NCBI GenBank assembly: GCA_011046405.1
Contig: DSAR01000349.1
Location: 1 to 37,231, forward strand
DNA from: Chloroflexota bacterium
Lineage (GTDB): Bacteria; Chloroflexota; Anaerolineae; B4-G1
Direction: 5' to 3'
DNA: 37,231 nucleotides
The position numbers were made by a program, and so were the translations under genes. Below are positions 7,260 to 15,178 of this stretch, piece after piece; the stretch's first letter is position 1, and each line of letters opens with the position of its first letter. The notes below the pieces were generated by a model. The model made no database searches and was not told the DNA's origin. It saw only the letters and a program-made list of their open reading frames with translations.

Positions 7260-8831
7260 ATGCCATATACCCACCAACCTGATCCAGGGCAAACGACCCA
7301 AATGACCGACAAGAAAAGTCCCGGATGTTTCACCGGTGTATTCACGGCTTTCCTGTTGTTGGGGTTCATCACCATCGGCGCTTTCGCCTTCTGGACCATC
7401 AAGCAGGTCGTCCTGGCACCTTACGAGACCCGTATCTACCCCAACGTCTACGTGAGCGGCGCAGGTCTCGCCGTTAACCTGGGTGCTTTGACGGTGGAAG
7501 AAGCGAGCGCCGTCCTCTCCGGACATCCCCTCGATGCCACAGCGACGCTCAAATTCAGCGACGGGGAGCACACCTGGGAAATCGCCTGGTCAGATATGGA
7601 GGTACAGTTGGATGCCGGTGCAACAGCCCAGGCTGCCTTTGCCGTCGGCCGGGAGAACCTGGATCTACAAACGTTCATCCACATGCAAAGAGGAAGCTAC
7701 GAAGTTGCGCCCGTTTTCACCCTGGACACCGGCAAAGCACGAATTGCCCTCGAAGATCTGGCGCGCCACGTTGCTCTCGCCCCCATCGACGCCACACTCC
7801 GGTTGGAGGGAGAGACGTTGATCGCCGCGCCGGGCCAACCGGGGCGCGCGCTCGACGTCGAGGCCACGTTGGAAAACGTATCCGCCACCATCACCCACCT
7901 GGGTCCCGATAACCGCTTCGCGCTGAAATTCGTCTCGATACCGCCCCAACAGGTCGACGTCGATGCAGCCAAAGCCCAGGCCGAGGATATGTTGGAGCGC
8001 CAGGTGCAAATCGCCGCGCACGACTGCTTCACAGGCGAAACCTTCGAGTGGACGTTAAAACGCGATACCTTGATCACTTGGCTGCGCGTGGAGGCGGCGG
8101 AAGACGGCAACGGCCCCCTCGTTCGAGTCGATGAGCAAGCTGTCTTCACGACGCTGGAAACGCTGGCCGCTTCGATTGGCGAGGGACGCGGGCTCGACGC
8201 CAACGAGGCGACCCGACAGGTCCTGGAGACCTTCCAGTCCGGCGGCGGCGCGGTGGACCTGAGAGTGACACACCCACCCCGCACGTACACCGTCCAAGCC
8301 GGCGACGACCTCAGCCTCATCGCCCACAAGTTTGGTATGCCGCCGGGCCTGATCGCCGAGGCTAACCCCGGCATTGATCCTGATTGGCTCTTCGTCGGTC
8401 AGGAGATCACCATCCCATCGGAAGACATCCTGCGGCCCTACCGACCGGTACCCGCTAAGCAGATCGAAATCAGCATCGAAGATCAACGCTTGCGGGTCTA
8501 CGAAAACGAGCAATTGCTCCACGATTGGCCCGTGTCGACCGGCATCGCGAGTTCGCCCACTTACGTTGGCCGGTTCCAGGTACTTGGCAAGAACGAGAAC
8601 GCCTACGCCAGCCAATGGGATCTGTGGATGCCTCACTTCATCGCCATCTACCGCGCCGGCGGCGACACGTACAACGGCATTCACGCCCTGCCTATCCTGT
8701 CGAACGGCCAGCGTTTGTGGGAAGGATCGTTAGGTTCGCCTGCTTCCTACGGGTGCATCATTCTGGGGATCGAGGAGGCCGAAACGCTCTTCAATTGGGT
8801 CGAAATCGGCGTGCCGGTGACCGTCGAGTGA
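7260..8831 (+). CDS. L,D-transpeptidase (YkuD) with LysM and peptidoglycan-binding domain
   Basis: Probable cell-wall enzyme forming 3-3 peptidoglycan cross-links or anchoring proteins to the wall, held outside by an N-terminal TM helix (about 24-47). It then has a region like the peptidoglycan-binding domain paired with YkuD/VanW proteins (about 60-190), a LysM repeat (about 342-387, TYTVQAGDDLSLIAHKFG) and the YkuD catalytic domain (about 400-523) with His475 in NGIHALP and nucleophile Cys499 in SPASYGC. The start is uncertain: ATG 7260 gives 523 residues and ATG 7302 gives 509; neither has a strong ribosome binding site. The neighbouring minus-strand gene is also an anchored extracellular protein, but the genes are divergent. 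Family assignment is firm; physiological substrate is inferred. Confidence 0.9.
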   Translation: MPYTHQPDPGQTTQMTDKKSPGCFTGVFTAFLLLGFITIGAFAFWTIKQVVLAPYETRIYPNVYVSGAGLAVNLGALTVEEASAVLSGHPLDATATLKFSDGEHTWEIAWSDMEVQLDAGATAQAAFAVGRENLDLQTFIHMQRGSYEVAPVFTLDTGKARIALEDLARHVALAPIDATLRLEGETLIAAPGQPGRALDVEATLENVSATITHLGPDNRFALKFVSIPPQQVDVDAAKAQAEDMLERQVQIAAHDCFTGETFEWTLKRDTLITWLRVEAAEDGNGPLVRVDEQAVFTTLETLAASIGEGRGLDANEATRQVLETFQSGGGAVDLRVTHPPRTYTVQAGDDLSLIAHKFGMPPGLIAEANPGIDPDWLFVGQEITIPSEDILRPYRPVPAKQIEISIEDQRLRVYENEQLLHDWPVSTGIASSPTYVGRFQVLGKNENAYASQWDLWMPHFIAIYRAGGDTYNGIHALPILSNGQRLWEGSLGSPASYGCIILGIEEAETLFNWVEIGVPVTVE

Positions 8832-8848
8832 CGTGGCGTGTACTCAGT

Positions 8849-8877
8849 TTGACATCATTGCAGAAAACGATTAAAAT
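8849..8877 (+). promoter_or_regulatory. Promoter of the DUF3798 ABC transporter operon
   Basis: TTGACA (8849-8854), a 17-bp spacer, TAAAAT (8872-8877). A near-palindrome CAGGTGTATACCTG (8887-8900) covers the expected start point and is a good operator candidate. The leader to the GTG at 9042 is about 155 nt. Confidence 0.75.
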
Positions 8878-9041
8878 ACGATAAGCCAGGTGTATACCTG
8901 CAACGTATCAGCCTCGTTGTTTTTGGAACCATCTACATCTACAAGATAAGAGCAAGATAAGAGAAAGGAGGTCTCCCACAACACATAAAATCTCGGCTCG
9001 TTTTACTCGCAAAGTCCCTTTTAACCTTAAGGAGGAAAAAC

Positions 9042-10184
9042 GTGTTCAAGAGAACGTTAATGGTTTTGTTGGTAGTGGTAGCGATCGCCAGTCTAGTTGG
9101 TTGCCAACCAAAAGATGCAGAGCCTGCGGCCACAGAGGATTGGAAGATCGGCATCATGACCGGCACTGTAACCCAAAATGAAGAAGAGTTCCGTATGGCT
9201 GAACAGATGCAAGAGAAGTACGGCGCCGACCGCATCCTGATCTCCACCTATCCAGACCGCTTCATGCAAGAGCAGGAGACCACCATCACCAACATGTTGG
9301 AGATGGCCTCCGATCCTGACGTCAAGGCGATCGTCATGGTGCAGGCCGTGCCCGGCACCGTGGCGGCTGTGGACAAGGTGCGGGAGATCCGCCCCGATAT
9401 GTTCTTCGTGTTGGGCGCGCCCCAGGAGGATCCGGACATCATCACCCAGAAGGGTGACATCATCCTCAACACCGACGACCTGGGCCGTGGCCCACAGATC
9501 GCCGAGCACGCCCACGCCATGGGCGCCGAGGTGCTGGTGCACTACTCCTTCCCGCGCCACATGTCTATCGAGTTCCTGGCGCAGCGTCGTCAGATGATGA
9601 AGGATCGCGCCGAAGAACTGGGCATCCTGTTCGTGGATGAGGACGCCCCCGACCCCACCGGCGACGCCGGCGTGCCAGGCACCCAGCAGTTCATCATGGA
9701 AGACGTGCCGCGCAAGATCGCTCAGTACGGCCCCAACACGGCCGTCTTCGGCACCAACTGCGCGATGCAGGAGCCACTCATCCGTCAGGCCGTGGAGTAT
9801 GGCGGCATCTTCCCCGTACAGTGCTGCCCCTCCCCCTACCACGCTATGCCGGCCGCCTTGGGCATCGAGGTGCCCGAGGAACACAAGGGTGACGTCGTGT
9901 GGATACTGGGACAGATCAACGATAAGGTCTGCGACGCCGGTGCAGCGGGCCGCGTCGCGACCTGGCCTGCTCCCGTCAACATGATGTTCATCCAGGCGGG
10001 CGTGGAATATGCCATCGACTGGATCAACGGGGATATTACAGAGCGTGTGGATCAGGCCGCTCTGGTCAATATCATGGAGGGCATTCTCAAGGAGATGGGT
10101 GTCAGTGGCAGTGTGCAACTGACGCCATACGAGGGCACAGACAACTACTTCCTCTACCTCTCCGACCACATCATCTTCGAGTAA
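9042..10184 (+). CDS. DUF3798 substrate-binding lipoprotein of an ABC importer
   Basis: Extracytoplasmic solute-binding lipoprotein. Residues 1-21 form a lipoprotein signal ending in LVGC with Cys21 as the lipidation site. The 360-residue mature part resembles the DUF3798 family, which has the fold type of periplasmic sugar/BMP-binding proteins: IGIMTGTVTQNEEE, ISTYPDRFMQEQETT, FGTNCAMQEP and QCCPSPYHAMPA. The pattern of acidic, aromatic and cysteine residues is characteristic, but the ligand of this family is not known to me. The start is GTG with AAGGAGG 8 nt upstream, one of the strongest ribosome binding sites here. It is first in a cluster with a double ATPase and two permeases, then two hydrogenase subunits. 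It is separated from the ATPase by two hairpins, which fits higher expression of the binding protein. Confidence 0.88.
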   Translation: MFKRTLMVLLVVVAIASLVGCQPKDAEPAATEDWKIGIMTGTVTQNEEEFRMAEQMQEKYGADRILISTYPDRFMQEQETTITNMLEMASDPDVKAIVMVQAVPGTVAAVDKVREIRPDMFFVLGAPQEDPDIITQKGDIILNTDDLGRGPQIAEHAHAMGAEVLVHYSFPRHMSIEFLAQRRQMMKDRAEELGILFVDEDAPDPTGDAGVPGTQQFIMEDVPRKIAQYGPNTAVFGTNCAMQEPLIRQAVEYGGIFPVQCCPSPYHAMPAALGIEVPEEHKGDVVWILGQINDKVCDAGAAGRVATWPAPVNMMFIQAGVEYAIDWINGDITERVDQAALVNIMEGILKEMGVSGSVQLTPYEGTDNYFLYLSDHIIFE

Positions 10185-10229
10185 CCGAGTAACCCTTGTT
10201 GGAGATGACATCCGACGTGTAAGGTAAAA

Positions 10230-10309
10230 CGTGAGGTTGCCGGTCGACCGGCAGCCTCACGCTTTGGGTAGGGCTGTTAGTCCGCCCAGATGCGCGGACT
10301 TAACAGCCC
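10230..10309 (+). terminator. Two tandem intercistronic hairpins
   Basis: Hairpin 1: CGTGAGGTTGCCGGTC (10230-10245) pairs with 10246-10261 with one mismatch. Hairpin 2: GGGCTGTTAGTCCGC (10271-10285) pairs with 10294-10309 with one bulge and an 8-nt loop. Neither has a T-run. They lie between the binding-protein gene and the ATPase gene and more likely stabilise the upstream mRNA or attenuate read-through than terminate completely. Confidence 0.6.
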
Positions 10310-10336
10310 ACCCTTATCATTTTCAGAGGAGGAGGT

Positions 10337-11935
10337 ATGACAGAACAACCTCTGTTGTCCATGCACGGTATCAACAAGAGCTATTATGGCACCCAGGTCT
10401 TGCAAGACATCGATCTCACGCTCCGGGCGGGAGAAATCCACGCCATCGTGGGTGAAAACGGCGCCGGCAAATCGACCCTGATGAACATTCTGTTTGGGAT
10501 GCCCGTGATCCACGAAACCGGCGGTTACCAGGGAGAGATTCTCTTCGAGGGGCAGCGAGCCGACATCCTGTCGCCTCACATGGCGATGGAATTGGGCATT
10601 GGGATGGTACACCAGGAATTCATGCTGTTGCCCGAGTACACGATCACGGAGAACATCAAGCTCAACCGGGAAATACTCAAAGACAATCCCCTGAGCCGGA
10701 TCTTTGGCGAGCAATTGAAATTGCTGGACGTGAAGGCGATGCGAGCCGACGCCCGCCGGGCATTAGACAGCCTCGACATTGGGATCGAGGAGTACGTCAA
10801 GGTGGCAGGCTTGCCTGTGGGCTACATGCAATTCACCGAAATCGCCCGCGAGATCGACAAGACCAACATCAAGCTCATCGTCTTCGACGAACCTACGGCC
10901 GTCCTGGCCGAGAGCGAAGCGGCCCACCTGTTGGAGGCGATGCAGCGGATCGCTGCCCAGGGCATAGCCATCCTGTTCATCACCCACCGCCTGGACGAGG
11001 TGATGGAAGTCGCCGAGAACATCACCGTGTTACGGGATGGACGCCTGGTAGCGACCAAGTCCAGGGAGGAGACAAGCATCTACGAGTTGGCCGAATTGAT
11101 GGTCGGCCGCAAAATAGAAAAACTGTCCCTCAGAGCAGAACAGCCGTCCAACGGCAAGGTCGCCTTGAGCATCCGGGATCTGGTGGTCGAGATGCCTGGC
11201 GAGGAGGTCAAGCGACTCGATCTCGAGGTGCGCCAGGGTGAGATTCTCGGCATCGGCGGGTTGGCAGGACAGGGCAAGGTCGGCATTGCCAATGGCATTA
11301 TGGGACTTTATCCAGCCCGAGGTACTGTCCAGGTGAACGGTTCTCCCCTTCAGTTGAACGACACACCCACATCCATCGCGCGCGGGCTGGCCTTCGTCTC
11401 GGAGGACCGTCGCGGCGTGGGACTGCTGCTCGACGCGTCTATCGAGATGAATATCGCCATCACCGCGATGCAGAACCAGGACCGCTTCATTCGCAAATTT
11501 GGCTTTCTCACCCAGATCGACGGGCGCGCGATGCGCGAACACGCGTCGAAGATGATCGAAGATCTCGACATCCGTTGTACCGGTCCGACCCAGATCGTCC
11601 GGCGGCTCAGCGGCGGCAACCAGCAAAAAGTCTGCGTCGCGCGCGCGCTGACGCTGGAACCGGAGATCCTGTTCGTGTCGGAACCCACGCGGGGTATCGA
11701 CGTGGGCGCCAAACGCCTGGTGTTGGAGACGTTAATTCAACTGAATACCGAGGAGGGTATGACCATCGTGATGACATCCAGTGAATTGGGCGAGTTGCGC
11801 AGCGTGTGCGATCGCATCGCCATCATCTCCGAGGGACAACTCGCCGGCATCCTGAAACCGGACGATTCGGACGTGGATTTCGGTCTGCTCATGGCCGGAC
11901 AAAAAAAGCAGGCAAGGAGCATAGGACATGGGTAA
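10337..11935 (+). CDS. ABC transporter ATPase, two nucleotide-binding domains (RbsA/MglA/YufO type)
   Basis: Cytoplasmic energy-coupling subunit with two fused ABC domains in 532 residues. NBD1 has a good Walker A (GENGAGKST, about 39-47) and Walker B (LIVFDEPTA, about 180-188), but a degenerate signature. NBD2 has a degenerate Walker A (GLAGQGKVG) but a canonical LSGGNQQK signature (about 424-431) and EPTRGID. This asymmetric pairing is normal for the sugar/nucleoside class with one composite active site. The ATG follows AGGAGGAGG. The 3' end overlaps the first permease by 8 nt, indicating translational coupling. The substrate is set by the DUF3798 protein and cannot be read from the ATPase. 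Confidence 0.92.
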   Translation: MTEQPLLSMHGINKSYYGTQVLQDIDLTLRAGEIHAIVGENGAGKSTLMNILFGMPVIHETGGYQGEILFEGQRADILSPHMAMELGIGMVHQEFMLLPEYTITENIKLNREILKDNPLSRIFGEQLKLLDVKAMRADARRALDSLDIGIEEYVKVAGLPVGYMQFTEIAREIDKTNIKLIVFDEPTAVLAESEAAHLLEAMQRIAAQGIAILFITHRLDEVMEVAENITVLRDGRLVATKSREETSIYELAELMVGRKIEKLSLRAEQPSNGKVALSIRDLVVEMPGEEVKRLDLEVRQGEILGIGGLAGQGKVGIANGIMGLYPARGTVQVNGSPLQLNDTPTSIARGLAFVSEDRRGVGLLLDASIEMNIAITAMQNQDRFIRKFGFLTQIDGRAMREHASKMIEDLDIRCTGPTQIVRRLSGGNQQKVCVARALTLEPEILFVSEPTRGIDVGAKRLVLETLIQLNTEEGMTIVMTSSELGELRSVCDRIAIISEGQLAGILKPDDSDVDFGLLMAGQKKQARSIGHG

Positions 11936-12989
11936 ATACATCAAGGAATTCGTGCGGAATTTCGGACTCCCCAGATTGATCATTCTGGGCTTCTTCATCT
12001 TCCTGTGTGTGCTTGCTCTGGTCCTGGGGTTGGACTTTGCCGAACTGATGAGCTCGAGCCTCGTGCGCATCGGTATGAACGGGGTGCTGGTTCTGGCGAT
12101 GCTGCCGGCGATTGTGAGCGGCATCGGTCCTAACTTCGGCGTATCCCTGGGCATCCTGTGCGGCCTGATCGGTTCGCTGATGGCTATCGAGTTCAGACTG
12201 GACGGTTTCGCCAACTTATTTGCCGCCATCCTCTTCTCCATGCCGTTCGCGGTTGCCGTGGGCTACGGCTATGGGTGGTTGTTGAACCGAGTCAAGGGGT
12301 CCGAGATGATGCTGGCGACCTTTGTAGGCTTCTCCACGGTCTCCGTCATGAAGATCGCCTGGTTGATCCTGCCTTTCAAAAGCCCCGAGATGGCATGGCC
12401 GATCGGACGGGGCCTGCGCGTCACCGTCTCACTCGAAAATCGACAACTCTCACAACTCCTGAACAACTTTCTGGCTTTCGAAATCGGCGGCATCGTGATC
12501 CCCACCGGCTTGTTGCTCTTTTTCCTGGCTTGTTGCCTGTTGATGTGGCTGTTCATGCGCTCCAAGGCTGGCGTCAGTATGTCTACGGCGGGCAGCAATC
12601 CGCGCTTTGCAGAGGCTGCGGGCATCGACGTGAACCAGAACCGGATTCTGGGTACCATCGTCTCCACGATTTTGGGCGCCGTGGGCATCCTGGTCTATGC
12701 ACAGAGCTACGGCTTTCTCCAACTCTACGAGGGGCCAATGTTCATGCCCTTCGTGGCAGTCGCCGCCATCCTCATTGGCGGCGCGTCCATCCGGAAGGCA
12801 ACTATCGCTCACGTGATCATCGGCGTCTTCCTCTTCCAGGGCATTTTGGTGGTGGCGATGCCCGTCGCCAATACGATCACCACCGTCTTCCCCACGGATA
12901 TGACCAGTATGGCGGAGATATCACGCATCATCATCCAGAACGGGATCATTCTCTACGCATTGACACAGACCGGAGGAGAGCAAGCATGA
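11928..12989 (+). CDS. ABC transporter permease 1 (branched-chain/sugar permease family)
   Basis: Integral membrane subunit of the DUF3798 importer; 353 residues with about 9-10 hydrophobic segments. It has the layout of the BPD_transp_2 family (ribose, nucleoside and branched-chain amino-acid permeases), including the cytoplasmic coupling segment near AGSNPRFAEAAGIDV that contacts the ATPase, followed by the small-residue-rich helix IAAILIGGASI-like stretch AVAAILIGGAS. It overlaps the ATPase gene by 8 nt and ends in an ATGA overlap with permease 2, so the three are translated as a unit. The two permeases are paralogous and should form a heterodimer. Confidence 0.9.
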   Translation: MGKYIKEFVRNFGLPRLIILGFFIFLCVLALVLGLDFAELMSSSLVRIGMNGVLVLAMLPAIVSGIGPNFGVSLGILCGLIGSLMAIEFRLDGFANLFAAILFSMPFAVAVGYGYGWLLNRVKGSEMMLATFVGFSTVSVMKIAWLILPFKSPEMAWPIGRGLRVTVSLENRQLSQLLNNFLAFEIGGIVIPTGLLLFFLACCLLMWLFMRSKAGVSMSTAGSNPRFAEAAGIDVNQNRILGTIVSTILGAVGILVYAQSYGFLQLYEGPMFMPFVAVAAILIGGASIRKATIAHVIIGVFLFQGILVVAMPVANTITTVFPTDMTSMAEISRIIIQNGIILYALTQTGGEQA

Positions 12990-14275
12990 GTATCCAAGAG
13001 CGTATCACATCTATGCTGGGACCAGAGTTCGATTTTAAGCGGACGTTGGTGCAATTCTTGACCAAAAATATGGTCACGATCATGTTCGTCGTCCTCAGCC
13101 TGGCGGGGCTGTACGTCTCTGGACTGAACGCGCTCCTTTACGTCACGGACATCATCTCTCGCGTGTCGCGCAATTCCTTCCTGGTACTGTCGTTGATCGT
13201 CCCTGTCATCGCCGGGATGGGACTGAACTTCTCTATCGTCTTGGGCGCGATGGCGGCGCAGGCAGTCATCATCTTCGTCTCCCATTGGGGGATCACCGGT
13301 TTTCCCGGGATTTTGTTGTGTGTGGTGCTGGTGACGCCGTTGGCGATCTTGCTTGGCACGTTGACCGGCAAGCTCTTCAATCGCACCAAGGGGCAGGAGA
13401 TGATCACCGGCCTGATCCTGGGCTTCTTCGCCGCCGGCTGGTACCAATTCATCTTCCTGCAACTGGTGGGCGGCATCATTCCCATGGACAACGACGTGTT
13501 GGTGCTCAGCTCCGGGATTGGGATCCGGACGACGGTGGACCTCTCCAAGGGTCTGAAATACGGCCTGGACGACGTTCTCCGGATCAATTTGCCGACGCTG
13601 TTGATCATCACGGGCCTCATTGGTCTGGGGATACAGGGTTACCGTTTCTTCAAGTCGAACGATGGCAATCGCAGCAAATCCCGCCTGATTCTGGACAGCG
13701 CTATCCCGATCGGCGCGATTGCTTGGGCCGCGTGGCTGCTGATCAGCCAATCCTTGCTCCAGAACGTCTTGATTCCCGCCGGAACGTGGTTGGCGATCGC
13801 TGGCCTATGCCTTTTCCTTTTCTTTCTCTCCAAGACCAAGTTGGGCCAGGATATGCGCTCCGTGGGGCAGGATCGTCACGTGGCCGAGGTATCTGGCATT
13901 CCGGTGGAAAACATTCGCGTCAAGGCCATCGTCTTCTCCACGGTCTTCGCCGCGTGGGGCCACATTATCTTCCTGCAAAACATGGGCGCCTTCAGCACCT
14001 ACGGTAGCCACGAGCAGGTGGGTCTTTACGCGACGGCCGCGATCTTGATCGGCGGGGCTACCGTAACCAAGGCCACCATCGGGCAGGCATTGCTGGGCGT
14101 CTTCCTGTTCCACACCCTCTTCATCGTCTCACCCGCTGCGGGGCGACAGCTCTTTGGCGATGCCCAGATCGGCGAATACTTCCGCGTCTTCGTAGCTTAC
14201 GGCGTCATCGGTGTGACCCTGGCGATGCACGCCTGGAAAAAGCTACTGCAACGCCAGCAGGGCCACGTGGAGTAA
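12986..14275 (+). CDS. ABC transporter permease 2 (branched-chain/sugar permease family)
   Basis: Second membrane subunit, 429 residues, paralogous to permease 1. It shares the coupling segment (SVGQDRHVAEVSGIPV) and the following ATAAILIGGATVTKAT helix. It is about 75 residues longer, with a longer N-terminus and a central hydrophilic insertion around FFKSNDGNRSKSR. The start is the ATG of the ATGA overlap with permease 1. A much longer in-frame reading extends upstream inside permease 1 in another frame and is not real. A 38-bp gap without terminator separates it from the hydrogenase small subunit. Confidence 0.9.
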   Translation: MSIQERITSMLGPEFDFKRTLVQFLTKNMVTIMFVVLSLAGLYVSGLNALLYVTDIISRVSRNSFLVLSLIVPVIAGMGLNFSIVLGAMAAQAVIIFVSHWGITGFPGILLCVVLVTPLAILLGTLTGKLFNRTKGQEMITGLILGFFAAGWYQFIFLQLVGGIIPMDNDVLVLSSGIGIRTTVDLSKGLKYGLDDVLRINLPTLLIITGLIGLGIQGYRFFKSNDGNRSKSRLILDSAIPIGAIAWAAWLLISQSLLQNVLIPAGTWLAIAGLCLFLFFLSKTKLGQDMRSVGQDRHVAEVSGIPVENIRVKAIVFSTVFAAWGHIIFLQNMGAFSTYGSHEQVGLYATAAILIGGATVTKATIGQALLGVFLFHTLFIVSPAAGRQLFGDAQIGEYFRVFVAYGVIGVTLAMHAWKKLLQRQQGHVE

Positions 14276-14313
14276 AGCAGACTGTAACACAGCGATGGGA
14301 AGTAACGGAGCAA

Positions 14314-15177
14314 ATGAAAACCTTTGCCGTACTACAGCTCAGCGGTTGTGCTGGTTGCGAGGTATCGCTCCTCAATTCCAAGGCGTGGATCCAACAGTAT
14401 AGATTGCTCTATCTACCTCTGGTGAGCTCGACCTACGAGGTCCCAGAGGTAGAGGTGCTGTTGGTGAGCGGGGGTGTGCGCAACGATGAAGACCTCTACA
14501 ATCTACAACGGGCTGTGCGGCGAGCGGGACGAGTCGTCGCCGTGGGTACGTGCGCTATCTCGGGGGGCGTGCCTAGCCTGGGCGACCGGGCGGAGGTGCG
14601 AGAGATGTTCATCGCCGAGGAGAGACGGCGTCACGTGCCGCACCTGTTGCCCCAGTGCCGCCCCATCGATACGGCCGTGGCGGTAGACCTATACCTGCCA
14701 GGATGCCCGCCGACGCCGGAACTTCTCATGGGGGCGCTGACCGGACCGGAGGCCTTTCAAGCCTCCCGACTCGTCTGCCAGGAGTGCGGGCGCAAAAAAC
14801 TCAAAGATATGCGCCCCAAACGCCTGCTCGGCTTCCAGCAAGGCGAGGTCTTGCCCGACATCTGCCTCATCAATCAGGGCTTTCTGTGTGTCGGCTCTTC
14901 AACCAGGGGCGGTTGCCGCGCTCCCTGCCCCCGCGCGGGTCACCCTTGTGTGGGTTGCCGGGGCCCCACCAATGCGCTGATCGATCAACAATCAGCGGTC
15001 TGGTTCACGCTCATCCAACGCGTCTTCGATACACTGACCGACATTCCCCGGGAAGAGATCGAGGCTGGCCTGCGCTCGCCCCAGTACGCCCTGTTCCTGT
15101 TTCAATTTGCCGACTATTTTGGGCCAGTCCACGTAGAGGGAGGCGGCAAACCCCGGCCCAAGGAAAAGGTGTTGTGA
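14314..15177 (+). CDS. NiFe hydrogenase small subunit, group 3 (MvhG/F420-nonreducing type)
   Basis: Iron-sulfur electron-transfer subunit of a cytoplasmic NiFe hydrogenase; no twin-arginine signal is present. The 287 residues carry the proximal-cluster ligands CAGC (Cys12, Cys15), Cys80 in GTCAISGG and Cys131 in LPGCPP, then a CxxC at 155/158 and a cysteine-rich C-terminal half (FLCVG, GGCRAPCPRAGHPCVGC), enough for additional [4Fe-4S] clusters. This matches the soluble group-3 small subunit. A GGAG precedes the ATG. The gene lies 38 bp after the ABC permease and 1 bp before the large subunit. No diaphorase, HdrA-like or maturation gene is nearby, so the electron partner is unknown. Confidence 0.88.
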   Translation: MKTFAVLQLSGCAGCEVSLLNSKAWIQQYRLLYLPLVSSTYEVPEVEVLLVSGGVRNDEDLYNLQRAVRRAGRVVAVGTCAISGGVPSLGDRAEVREMFIAEERRRHVPHLLPQCRPIDTAVAVDLYLPGCPPTPELLMGALTGPEAFQASRLVCQECGRKKLKDMRPKRLLGFQQGEVLPDICLINQGFLCVGSSTRGGCRAPCPRAGHPCVGCRGPTNALIDQQSAVWFTLIQRVFDTLTDIPREEIEAGLRSPQYALFLFQFADYFGPVHVEGGGKPRPKEKVL

Positions 15178-15178
15178 C

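Noticed and set aside
9093..10211. Minus-strand reading frame of 372 codons opposite the DUF3798 gene
   Set aside because: His/Gly/Asp-rich product typical of an antisense frame in GC-rich DNA; the plus-strand lipoprotein is clear.
12158..12985. Upstream extension of permease 2 inside permease 1
   Set aside because: An out-of-frame run through permease 1 rich in Arg and His; the ATGA overlap gives the true start at 12986.
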